A program made the position numbers and the translations under genes. This document shows positions 25,001-35,543 of a DNA stretch of 64,000 nt, one piece after another; positions within the stretch are counted from its first letter, which is position 1; every line of letters starts with the position of its first letter. The notes under the pieces were generated by a model. That model ran no database searches. It had not been told where the DNA came from and saw nothing but the letters and a program-made list of their open reading frames with translations. The stretch is from Cephalotus follicularis (lineage: Eukaryota > Streptophyta > Magnoliopsida > Oxalidales > Cephalotaceae): NCBI GenBank assembly GCA_001972305.1, contig BDDD01001482.1:62001-126000 (forward strand). The letters are read 5' to 3'.

Positions 25001-25602
25001 GTTCTGGGAATTTATCATCATACCGGAGATCGATAGGCTTTCGGGTCCTGCCTGTCTTTGAACAAGTTGACACGTGCATGGGACACATGTCATTTAGTGA
25101 AAGGATAACATCAGGGAGATGATACTTTGCTAGTGAGTATTTCATTTTATGGATACGGGTCATGCAATGCCATGATGAAATATTCCATTTGAAGGTTTGA
25201 AAACGATGAGATTGTCTCGTCCTATGTCTTAGGCGTCGACGCCATGTCCAGTAGAGTCACTGGGCGTTAATGTCGTGAAGAGCATGCATTGAAGCTATGT
25301 AAACCAGTGACTTAAACGTTAATGCCATAAAGAGCATGCGTTGACTTCTTTATGGGATGAGATAGCCTGTCTCATATGATCATTGGCATTGACGCCATGC
25401 TGGGATGGGCTGACAGACGACATTTACTCAACTTAAGAGAAGTTTGTGGGAAAAGAGATGTATGTTCAAGAAGTTAGAGAGTTGACTTGAGCGTTAAATG
25501 ATAGAGGACAAAAACCATTAAAGAATGATTTCTTTAATGACAAAAGGACAAGAGGTCACATGGGACAAGACATACTTTTCAGTCCACACACACACACACA
25601 CA

Positions 25603-25679
<77 letters not shown>

Positions 25680-26372
25680 CAGCCTGCGTGTTCTTTCTCT
25701 TCATTGCGTCTTATCTTACGCTAGGCTTCGTCACCAATACGCCTGGTTTTGAAGAAACTCCATTTTCAACCATCCTTTCACCCCTCAAAGCTCTTTATAG
25801 GAGGTGATAACTTGTATACTGCATCGTATCTTTACCTAGAGGGTTTTAGTATAGGTTAAACACTTGGCCTCCAACATATCATCTTCCTTATCCGTGGTCT
25901 AAGGAGGGGCTTGGAGATCCTTGGTGTTCTTGGGATAAAAGTGTAGAGAGAGCTAGAATTGAAGGAATGAGGCATCACCTTTGGTAATTATCTCTTTCCT
26001 CTTCCTTTGTGGCGCATGGCTGCGGGTTGTAGCCATGGTTTGTGAATCATGGCCGAACCACCATGTCTCTTTGGTAGGAACCCTAGCATACCACCAAGGT
26101 TCGGGTTGCTTGGAGTATTGGCTGATTGTTAGTGTCCATTTCTAGGGACCCTATTGTTTCAACCCAATCTTCCCCATGCTTTGTTTTGGTTTCGATTTGA
26201 TTGAATGTTAATTAGGCTCCCTTGGACAGTTATTGGGACAATTTGGACTTATATTAGGGCATCCCATTGCTTTGGGATTAATCAATTAGAGAAATTTAAA
26301 ATTAATCATCCCTAAACCCTAAAGTTCAAATTGATTGTTTTTTCTTCCGCAGCGTTTGAGCCATTTCCAGCA
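25000..26372 (+). repeat. 3' LTR of copia F (5' truncated)
   Basis: Aligns with 19145-20538 and ends CCATTTCCAGCA at 26372. It holds a perfect GGCGTCGACGCC at 25232-25243 and a long (CA)n(CT)n tract. Downstream sequence is copia E, not the target duplication expected from an intact left side. Confidence 0.8.
25585..25676. repeat. (CA)10(CT)n compound microsatellite
   Basis: CA repeats to about 25604, then CT repeats to 25676 with a single CCCT interruption at about 25635. In the other F LTR (19785-19800) the same place has only a few CT units, so the tract expanded in this copy. Confidence 0.97.
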
Positions 26373-26857
26373 AGTTCATGTCCAAGGACCACTTGCACTG
26401 CTGTCAAACTAGAATTCTGTCTGACAAGTAAAACTCCATACATACATTCTATCTTCTAGTCACCTTTAGTGAACTCGTTAATCAGTCAATGAGCACCCAC
26501 GTAGTTGTCATAGCGTCGACCATGCAAGTGTGTGTGAGATCAGTCACCTTCTGCTTACCGATCTGATAGTACATGCTGGTTTATCCGGATTGATCATGCC
26601 CTGGGTGTCAATCCTGCAACCAGGAAGATTCGAAATAAAGTATATCGAGATTCTATCTCTCACATCATGATGTCATCATGAACTTGATTCTCTAACCTTA
26701 TTCAAGGACATTCATTTATTATTAAATAAACATGTATTAAAATAATGAACTCATTGCCAATGATAAAATATAAAAATCTCTATTGAATATAAATCGTTAT
26801 ATACAAGATAGTGTAAATGCAAGCTAGGCACTGGCTTGTAGGACTTTATCTCTAACA
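26373..26857 (-). repeat. 3' LTR of copia E (partial)
   Basis: On the minus strand it starts TGTTAGAGATAAAGTCC at 26857, directly after the purine tract AGTGGGATAT. It runs about 485 bp before the copia F boundary at 26372. Confidence 0.78.
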
Positions 26858-27082
26858 ATATCCCACTAAGGACCAAAGCCAGTTGCAGTAATGTCACATG
26901 CCTACAGCATCCAGTTGTCAGTCAAAGAATGCCTTTTGTAATGCTTTAGTAAGAGGGTCTGCAGTGTTGTCTTTCCCTAGTACACGCTCCACTTTTATAT
27001 CTCCACAATCAACGATCTCACGTATAAGATGGAAGTGTCTTAGGATGTGTTTAGATTTTGAGTGTGATCTCGGCTCCTTGGC

Positions 27083-28458
27083 CTATGCTATCTCTCTATT
27101 GTTGTGACAGTATAAATATACTGGATCGTCAATGCCAGGAACCATACCCAAATCGTAGATGAACTTCTTCATCCATACACCTTCCTTGGCAGCTTCTGAT
27201 GCTGCAATGTATTCAGCTTCAGTTACTAAATCCATAGTGGTAGGCTGTTTGGAACTCTTCGAGCTGACTGCACCACCATACAAGGTGAATACAAACCCCA
27301 AGGTTGAATTTGAATCATCCACATATGTTTGAAAATTAGTGTCAAGATAACCCTCAATCTTTAAACCTTTTCCTCCATATATTAGGAATAAATCCTTAGT
27401 CCTGTCAAGGTACTTGAGGATATCTTTGATAACTTTCCAATATTGCTCACCTAGATTTGACTGATATCTGCTTGTAACACTTATAGTGCAGGCGATATCT
27501 AGTCTGGTGCAAAGCATAGCATACATGATACTTCCAATAGCCAAAGCATAAGGAATATGCATAATCCTTTGTCTTTCTTCATGTGCCTTGCGACACATCT
27601 TCTTGGAAAGTGAAATCCCATGATAGAGAGGTAGGTAACCTCTCTTGGAATTTTCCATGCTAAAACGCTTAAGCACTCTTTCAATATATAAAGACTGGGA
27701 CAACCCTATCATCCTTTTCGATCTATCCTGATAGACCTTTGTGCCTAGGATATAGGAAGCTTCTCCCTAGTCTTTCATGGAGAAAACTGTGGATAACGAG
27801 GTGTTTACGATGGACAACATGATTACATTGTTTCTGATAAGCAGTATGTCATCAACATATAAGACAACAAAAGTCACTGACCTCCCGCTAAGCTTTTTGT
27901 ACAGACGGGGTTCATCTCGATTCTTTATGAAACCAAAGTCATTGATTGTTTTATCGAATCGGATATTCCAGCTTCTCGAAGTTTTCTTTAGTCCATAAAT
28001 GGACTTTTGAAGTTTGCATACTTTCTAGTCCTCACTAGTAGATATGAAACCCTCAAGTTAGGTCATATATATGTCTTCATCAATGTTTCCATTAAGGAAG
28101 GCAATTTTCACATCCATTTTCCATATCTTGTAGCCAAGATGTGCAGCTATAGCAAGTAAAATTCGAATGGATTTATGCATGGCTACGGTGGAGAAAGTTT
28201 CCTCATAATCAATCCCGTCACGTTGATTGTAGCCTTTCGCTATGAGCCTAGCTTTGAAGGTTTCACCTTCCCATCATCTCCAAGCTTCCTTTTGAAAATC
28301 CATTTGTAACCTAAGGATTTAACACCTTTGGGTGCATCCATTAGATTCCAAAAATGGTTGGAGTACATGGATTCCATTTCGGAATTCATGGCTTTAAGAC
28401 ACTTCTCTGAGTCTATATATGATATGGCCTCTTTGTAGCTAACCGAATCATCATTCAC
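27083..28458 (-). pseudogene. Copia E reverse transcriptase and RNase H
   Basis: Minus strand, 28458 to 27083. It starts with CLKAMNSEMESMYSNHFWNL and [16 protein letters not shown], loses its frame near 28240, then shows [30 protein letters not shown] and LYVDDILLI (about 27850). From 27712 a 209-codon frame is open: SQSLYIERVLKRFSM, then the RNase H region with AIGSIMYAMLCTRLDIAC, GYLDTNFQTYVDDSNSTLGFV, EAEYIAASEAAKEGVWMKKF and PVYLYCHNNREIA. The catalytic aspartate of the usual GYSDADF block is retained as LDTNF. Stops and frameshifts elsewhere make it inactive. Confidence 0.9.
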
Positions 28459-28470
28459 GAGGTTTACCTC

Positions 28471-29510
28471 TCAGGTTCCTTCAAAGAGAAAACTGCCATA
28501 GTATCTCTCGGGTTCCCTAGGTTTTCGGGTAGTTCTACACAGAGGTTGTGTGTCTGTGGTTGTTGATATTTCAAGCTCATTAATTTGAACAGGAGTGGAT
28601 AGGTGCCCAACTCGTGGTGCTGTAGATTGCTTATCCAGCTCAATCATACTCCCACTACTGTCTTCCAATAGGAAGACCTTCTCAAGAAAAGTAGCATGCC
28701 TGGCTACAAACACTTTGTTGTCAGGTAGGTAATAGAAATAATATCCTCTTGTTTCTTTAGGAAATCCCACAAGTTTACATTTTATGGACAAAACTTCTAA
28801 TTTATTTGCTGCAGCCTGCTTGACATGTGCAGGGCAGCCCCATATTCTTAAATAACTAAGATTGGGTTTCTTCCCGTTCCATATCTTATATGGAGTCTTG
28901 GGAGCAGATTTTGTTCGAGGTATGTTTAATATGAGAACATCAGTCTCCAAGCCATAACCCCATAAAGACAGTGGAAGTTCAACATCACTCATCATGCTCC
29001 GCACCATGTCAAGCAAGGTGTGATTTTTCCTTTCAGACACACAATTATACTGTGGTGTGCCAGGAGGCGACTACTGAGAGATAATCCCATTATCTCTTAG
29101 ATAAGTTAAGAACTCAGTGGAGAGATACTCACCATCTCGATCTGATCGAAGAGTCTTCGATCTTTTTCCAGTCTATTTTTGTATTTCTTGTCTGAATTCC
29201 TTAAATTTATCAAAGGCTTCAAATTTGTACGGCATTAGGTATAAATAACCAAACCGAAAATGATCATCAGTAAAGGTTATGAAGTAGCAATATGCACCTC
29301 TGTCATCCACTGTCATTTGTCCACACACATCAGTGTGGACTAGACCTAACAGTTCAGGGGACCTTTCCCCTTTTCCTGTGAATGGAGATTTGGTCATTTT
29401 TCCTCTGTGACAGGTTTGACAAGTTGGATATGGTTGATACTCTGAATAATCAAAGTATCCATCTGAGATCAACATGCGAACTCTTTTCTGACCAATATGA
29501 CCAAGTCTAC
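28471..29510 (-). pseudogene. Copia E integrase
   Basis: Minus strand from 29510: RLGHIGQKRVRML, then TCQTCHRGKMTKSPF (zinc-binding HHCC residues kept), HTDVCGQMTVDD, FITFTDDHFRFGYLYLM and a stop near 29170. After a frame change, 29040 to 28471 is open for 189 codons: the glutamate-bearing VSERKNHTLLDMVRSMMS block, LPLSLWGYGLETDVLILN, LSYLRIWGCPAHVK and LVGFPKETRGYYFY. It belongs to a copia lineage similar to, but clearly distinct from, element F. The 5' part of the zinc domain and everything upstream are cut by the LTR at 29511. Confidence 0.9.
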
Positions 29511-30362
29511 TGTCACGCCCCCGTTTTCTCGAGAAGGCAACATAGAAGGTAAGGCAATCAACACAACATAATTCAGCTCATGCGATATAACATAAAAACA
29601 AAAACCTTCAGTAGCGGAAGCAATAACATGAAGTAAGCTGAATTAAAACATGTATCACGCATCCCATACTACGTGATACCCACAGAATTTATATAAAACC
29701 CAACATCAGTCGATGATCACCCATAAACGGAGCGTGATAATACAGTACAAAATAAAATAAACCCAAGTTACAAAATCCAGTTACATAGTCATTGTTCAGT
29801 AATACAGTACATAAAAATAAGAGCAATAGCTTAGTCTTCTCCTTAAGTCTCCTTGCGTGCTCCATATCAAAACCCACTCCATCAATCTGTTACAGTAGGG
29901 GGTTAGCCTTTGTCCTCACTCGGCTAAGTAGAAAAGTTCATGTATACAGTTCAAGGTCAAAGGTAATGCGTATCATGAATGAATGCATAGTGATGCAGTA
30001 TGACATGTAATTTTCTCAGTGATTATATCTCCGTATTTACATATAAAAACATATGCATGTTCACAGTACATGTATAACCACATAAGGCTATATCAATGCA
30101 GGTAGTAAGTATATCCCCAAAAGGAACCAGACAAGCAGGTCGTCATAACCGTCGCCACCTCCTGGCCCCAACGTCAATCACTCTTACCCCATCCCCGTTT
30201 GCGAACGGTTTGGAGCAAGTCCTCCGTATGTTGCTTAGCACGACGGCTAAACCAACAGCAGGTTACTAGCACAGCGGCTGAGTAATCACGAGATTACAAA
30301 CACAGTACAATACAAGTCAAGCAACAAAATATGATTACTTGATCAAAACATATTTGTTTAAA
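29511..30362 (-). repeat. Partial gypsy LTR of the B-like family
   Basis: It begins TGTCACGCCCCCG and shares with 5165 and 38135 the blocks TCAGCTCATGCGATAT, GGAGCGTGATAATAC and GGGTTAGCCTTTGTCCTCAC. It interrupts the copia E integrase at TCTAC (29506-29510). The right side ends at LINE sequence near 30362, so no second duplication can be checked. Confidence 0.78.
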
Positions 30363-32553
30363 ATGAGTATTGTTAAAGATTATGAATGGATTCTCAGGAA
30401 ATTTCTGTGGGGGTGGCAGTGGCCGGGGCAAGGTGAAATGGGCAGAGGTATGCAAGCCGCAGAAAGAATATGGGCTGGGGATTAAATATGTAAGGAAGTG
30501 GAACAAGGTTCTATTAGTGAAGCAAATATGGAACTTACTGATGGCACAGTCACTGTGGGCTAAGTGGTGCCATGCATACCTAATACATAGATCCAACTTT
30601 TGGACTTGGCTGGCAAGAGGTTTACTATCTTGGTCATGGAGGCAAACCCTACTGTTGAGGCCTTTGGTAAGGGAGCATCTAAAGTACGTCTACGGTAACG
30701 AAGAGAGTTTTTCCCTTTGGTACGACCCGTGGCTACATGGTGAATCAGTTCACGCACTCTATAGGCACAGGGTCATCTATGACACAGGCCTGGACAAATC
30801 TACATGGGTTAAAGATATCCTTAGGGAGGGAGAGTGGTGCTGGCCACAAAATATAGGTGACCTCATTGAAATCCAACAAAGGGTGCAAAAAATTCCTATC
30901 TCCACAGGTCCAGATACCATTTATTGGGGCAGAGTTGAGGACTCTTTCACTACATCCAAGGCCTTGGAAGAGCTTCGAACCAGGTCTAGTGAAGTTGCCT
31001 GGCATAATATAGTATGGAATCCCTACCGAATACCAAAGCATGCTTTCATCCTACGGCTAGCTTTGTGAGGTGCTCACAGCACCATGGTCAAGATGCTGGG
31101 AGCTGGGGTTATATAAAGATCCTCGTGTGTCTTCAATTGCGGTGAGATAGAAACAACTGTTCATCTTTTCTTCCTGTGTCCATATACTGCAAGGGTTTGG
31201 ATGGAAGTGCTTCGGATGTGCAATGTACAGAGGGCGAACCTGCCTTGGGCAGATGAAGTACAGTGGATGATGGCTAACTCCAAAGGAAATAAGTTCCCAT
31301 AAATGGTTAGAAATCTAGGTTTTGCAGCCACTATTTACCATGTGTGGTTAGAGAGAAATAGAAGGTGCTTTAGTAACCTCTTCTTACCACACAAGGAGGT
31401 AGTACAAAGGGTGAGGATGGATGTGGCTGGGAAGTTTGTTACTGGTAGCAACGCCCAAACATGTGAGCAACACCACAGCATCTGCGAGAACTGGGGTACT
31501 ACAACGGATGATAGGATGTAGGTGCCGGTGCGCCTGGCGTGCATGGCTTTAATTGCATATGCTTTAGGAGGGAGGGCCATGATAGGCTATGGATTATGAA
31601 GTGCATGGACACGGATGCAGATATGTTGGGTGGGGCATTGCCTTTTGATTACAGTTAGTGGCTTTAGTGCATGGGACTGATGAAATGTACTGAGCCTTGC
31701 TCTCTTTGGCTTTCGGCTGCAGCCCACGTGGTTGATTTAGCTAGTACATGCTTATGTTTTGCTGTTTAGTCTTACAAGTTTGGCTTATGTACCACCCTTG
31801 TACGTCTATACATGTTCCTACCACAGTGTATGTGTAGCGACCCCGACCCGAGTCCACCTTAAGCTCAAAGCGAACTCCGAAGATCGGTTGCGCTACGTTG
31901 GGTGTGAAACGTTACATCCTTTGGTACTCTTTTCTAAAAGTACATAACATCATAAATTCACTTCTTGCAAAAATCGTACATAACCTTAAATTTCAAACTT
32001 TATACATAATCATTCTACATGAAGGTGTCTAAACCATATCGTTGGTTACATTACACAGGATCACTATTACATAAACACGTATTACAGCGGAAAACATTAT
32101 TCTTATTACAAAACATAATGCGAATATCATCGCATAGCTTTTATTTCTCAAAAACTCCTTAAAAGCTCTATCAAGCTTGCAATCTCCATTCATTCCTTTC
32201 CTGAAAACATTTTATTTGAAAACAACATTGAAAGGAATGAGCTTAAAACAATTAAGACGTCGACTGCTACCAAAGGCGTCGACTCCTTCAATAAAAACGT
32301 CGACTCTCATTAGACAGTTTGTCATCGACGCATATAACTTCAACGCGTCGACTTCGGTAGTTTGGGTCATACTACGGGTCCCTTGAAATATCTGCCAATT
32401 ACACAATAGCAAACATAATTAATATCTTACATGGAAATTTGGGTCCTTACAGTATGGTTTGAGTTTTTTTGCAGCGAGCATGTCGTTTTTGTAAACATGC
32501 TGCTCCTTTGTATTTTTCTTTATTTTCAATAGCAAACTAGTTCCAAAAAAAAA
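30363..32553 (+). mobile_element. L1-type LINE, 5'-truncated, with a solo LTR inside
   Basis: The 3' end of ORF2 is present from about 30370: KVKWAEVCKPQKEYGLGIK, KWNKVLLVKQIWNLL and FSLWYDPWL, then the zinc-binding domain found at the C-terminus of plant L1 reverse transcriptases (VAWHNIVWNPYRIPKHAFILRLAL, HLFFLCPYTARVW, VWLERNRRCFSN). The frame is open for 232 codons to a stop at 31068, then broken. The RT catalytic core is missing. The 3' untranslated region is split by a solo LTR (31833-32451) and resumes to a run of nine A at 32545-32553, the retrotransposed tail. I could not find a clear target duplication. Confidence 0.88.
31833..32451 (-). repeat. Solo LTR of the H-like gypsy family, duplication GTATG
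   Basis: It runs TGTAGCGACCCC to GGGTCCTTACA, flanked by GTATG at 31828-31832 and 32452-32456. In reverse orientation it matches both ends of the element H LTR: the block around 54230-54362 and the block around 49981-50075. At 619 bp it is much shorter than the H LTR. It carries five GTCGAC words (32260-32355) but lacks the GC-rich block of H. Confidence 0.92.
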
Positions 32554-33247
32554 GAAAATCAAAGCCATAGTCTAAATGGTTTTGTTTCATCCAAATAGCA
32601 TATGCACAACAACTTCTGGCTGTAATATACTCGACTTCGGTAGAAAAAAGTGTTACTGAATTTTGTTTCTTACTAAACCATGATATGATCATATTGCCTA
32701 GAAATTGGCAAGTGCCACTAGTGCTCTTACGATCTACCTTACTACCACCAAAATTGGTATCCGATTATGTATGTAAATCAAAAGTTGATTCTTGGGGATA
32801 CCAAAGGCCTAAGTAGGCTTATATGCTAAATACTGAAAAATTCATTTTACTGTATGTAAATGTGATTCTTTAGGACATGCTTGAAAATGAGCACAAAGAT
32901 ATACGCTAAATATTATGTCGGGTCTACTACCGGTAAGATAAAGTCATGACCCAAACATACTTCTATAAACTTTTTGGTCAATGATTTTAGCTTGTTCATC
33001 CTTGTCTAACCTTGTAGTTGTGCTTATTGGAGTTTTGCTCTTCTTGGCATTTTCGATCCCAAATCTTTTGATTAGATCCTTGACATACTTGGATTGGTTG
33101 ATAAAAATGCCATCCTTAATTGTTTGATTTGAAGTCCATGGAAGAAGTGGAGTTCTGCTATTGTGCTCATCTCAAACTCATTTTGCATAATCTTAGAAAA
33201 ATTCTTACATAGATTTTCATTAGTAGAACCAAAAATTATATCATCAA
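32554..33247 (-). pseudogene. Sirevirus-type copia RT/RNase H remnant
   Basis: Minus strand from 33247: [20 protein letters not shown], then NEFEMSTIAELHFFHGLQI, after which a frameshifted block resembling YVKDLIKRFG continues. The far end (32650-32570) recalls the RNase H box with a TEVEYIT stretch. It is the same lineage as 1-387 but a different, older copy. The LTR at 33248 cuts it exactly in the polymerase box and the LINE tail bounds the other side. Confidence 0.83.
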
Positions 33248-35543
33248 TGTAACGACCCGTGCTAATTTTTGGACAAATTAGCATTTGGGCCTTGGCAATT
33301 TTTTCCTTTTCCTTGGGTTGGTTCGGTTTGGGCTTGTGGTGGGTAAGGCCCAATGTGCTAAGTTATGAGTAAAGGAGATATTTGTTGATAAGTGGCCTTG
33401 GGACATGTGAAGTGTGTTGGGAAAGTTTGGCAGTTGACACTGTCGGCTGTGGCAGGTGAGGTTGCTCATTTCTGTCTGTTCACGTTGGAGGAAATGTTTT
33501 GCTGGTGAGTTTTCTTTCTTTCTTTCTTTCTTTCTTCTTCGTTTTCCTTGAATCGTTGTTCGTTGTTTAAGGTTTGGACATTCTCTCCGTCTACGTGTTA
33601 GCAAGGTGAGTGTTCTCCTCGGCATGTTAGCGGCCCAACGTTTCGACGGTAGAGTAATGGTATGTGAGGCCGACGAAGGACCTTGTTGTGGTTCTTAGGC
33701 ATGTGAGTGTTCATGCATGTTCCTCTGTGATATGTTTATTGTTATAGCTAAGGTTTTTGTGTGTTGATCTTGTAGAAGAAGATCAAGGCGCGGAGTCCGC
33801 ACAAAATGGAAGCTAGTATCAAGTCTTACAGTACTATGAGTGGAATCTTTCCTTTCCATCAATTGATAATGAGAGTCTTGATATTTAATATGCTTGTTCC
33901 ATGATATTTTCTTTGACCAGGATCCTTTCTCCTAATGACTTGTTGATTATTGCATGTTGATACTATTTTTGAGAAGAGATGCTCTATAACTGGGTTTATG
34001 TGTTTTTCCCCTGTTGTTATAGTATTTCATGCTTCCTGATATCATGTGTTGTTCTCGGATACTGGTTACTGGTATGCTCAGATATATATATATCCGAGCA
34101 TCATTATGATGGATGGAGGGATGGGCGTTCGATCCCAATTCCATTCAGCAGTTTCATTGTCTATGATGGGCTGTTGGGTGTGACTGTGCCCGGGTTCCAT
34201 ACCTGGATCTGCTCATTTCATCGGTCTATAACAAAATGTTGTGTGAGGGCAGCCAATGGATCCACTACTTCTTTGGTAAGGCCATGATTGAGTGCTCGGA
34301 CACGAGATTGCAAGCCTGAGATGGTCTGAGTGGTGATTCGCTCAACTCTAGGTCAAAGTTCTCCTCTGTCACTTCAACAAGGGTAGAGCAGAGCGGTGAT
34401 TCGCGGGCCCCTTGGTTGATGTCGCATTACATTATTTTTGATGAGGGAGGGCCCCCATAGATTGAGGTTCATGTGATGCAGTACTTGGAATTACGTGATT
34501 GTCGACGAGGGAGGGCATGCGTAGCCCCCGATAGAGGTTCATGTAGTTTGGTACACCCAACGTATGATTGCAGATGAAGGAGTGCTTGCTTAGCCCTTCC
34601 TTCGATGTTCATACGGTGCTCTAGAAGTGGGTATCTATATGCGTTATGAGGGATGTGTACAGTCCTATAGCCCATGATCTCGCTAATGTGGTCCCAACGG
34701 AGCTGTTACTTGTGTTGGCCGAGGTGGTTCCGAAAGTGGAAATGTGTGAGTATGATGTGTGTATGAATGTGTGGCATGTGTGCATGTGAATGATTCAGTA
34801 CTAGTAGTCCACTGATCATTTGTGATCCTCAGAGTCTTGATCCTTCTCGATCCTCTGATGTATGGCTCCTCAGTATATATATATATATATCATTGCTGTT
34901 GATACCTTCGTTCATTAAGATTAGTCATTGAGTGTTACTCTGACGTTATTTCTCCTTGCTATCTTATACTCTTGATTTATGCATACCTCTTTAATTGTTT
35001 TATTGAGCAGTGTTATATGTTGTGTCCTCGGCCCAGCTGGGACAGCGCATTAGCTGATCGTTTAACACCCTGTGGTCATGGTGTGCTCGGGAAGTTTTCT
35101 TACTCTCACTCACTAGTCAGTTGGACTAATCCCCTCTCAGTTTTTGTGCAAAGGAAGAAAGGTTTCAGTGTTCTTGAGATCCACCAAGTGAAAGCGTGTT
35201 TTGGAAGAGGTAGACGTTGGTGTAAGCACCCTAGGATGGCTCCTTGGCCATTTTGGACCTTCATGCATTTTGGGGTTTTTTCTTTTTGTATAGATTATTA
35301 TTGCTATTCCTGGGAGTCCTTAAACCCTGTAATGGGTGATAACCCTTAATGTATTTCTGTTAGATTAGGGGTGTCCCTACATGCCGCGTGGTGTGGTGCT
35401 TGTATTTATACAGTTCTGTATTCCATTTATGTTTTATGTGCAAATTTATTTCTATTGGAATGATTATATGGCTCATCCCAACCTTTAAAAAGGAAAAGAA
35501 TAATTAATTTTAATTAACTATATGCCATATATAGCCCCGTCAC
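33248..35543 (+). repeat. Solo LTR of an unrelated family (about 2.3 kb)
   Basis: It starts TGTAACGACCCGTG and ends near CCCCGTCA. CATCAA precedes it (33242-33247) and recurs at 35543-35548, so a 5-6 bp target duplication is likely. It has a (TTTC)n tract at 33508-33535, ATATATAT at 34875-34891, and three diverged repeats of 'gagggagggc...ggttcatgt' at 34440-34620. It has only one TCGA word (34501). Predicted ORFs such as 34972-35349 have no recognisable homology and are not called as genes. Confidence 0.72.

Larger units (their letters stand above)
18558..26372 (+). mobile_element. Ty1/copia element F (copy 1), internally deleted
   Basis: A plus-strand copia: 5' LTR 18558-20538 (its left end was displaced by the gypsy B insertion), primer site, long leader, gag, protease, integrase, RT to the polymerase box, then a direct join at 25000 to 3' LTR sequence homologous to 19145-20538. 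RNase H and the first part of the 3' LTR are missing. Related copies are at 35544-38134 and 42023-49980. The right edge abuts copia E at 26373, so F inserted into E. Many stops make it inactive. Confidence 0.85.
26373..29510 (-). mobile_element. Ty1/copia element E (minus strand, partial)
   Basis: Order on the minus strand: integrase (from 29510), RT, RNase H, polypurine tract (26858-26867) and the start of a 3' LTR (26857 down to 26373). The 5' end is cut at 29511 by a gypsy LTR and the 3' LTR is cut at 26372 by copia F. No gag is visible. Confidence 0.87.

Noticed and set aside
30130-30290. Possible small structured RNA in the 29511 LTR
   Set aside because: GC is slightly higher than in its surroundings, but there is no tRNA-like or other recognisable fold; it is ordinary LTR sequence shared with relatives.
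34972-35349. 125-codon ORF as a possible host gene
   Set aside because: It lies inside an LTR bounded by TG...CA and a likely target duplication; composition and lack of known motifs suggest chance.
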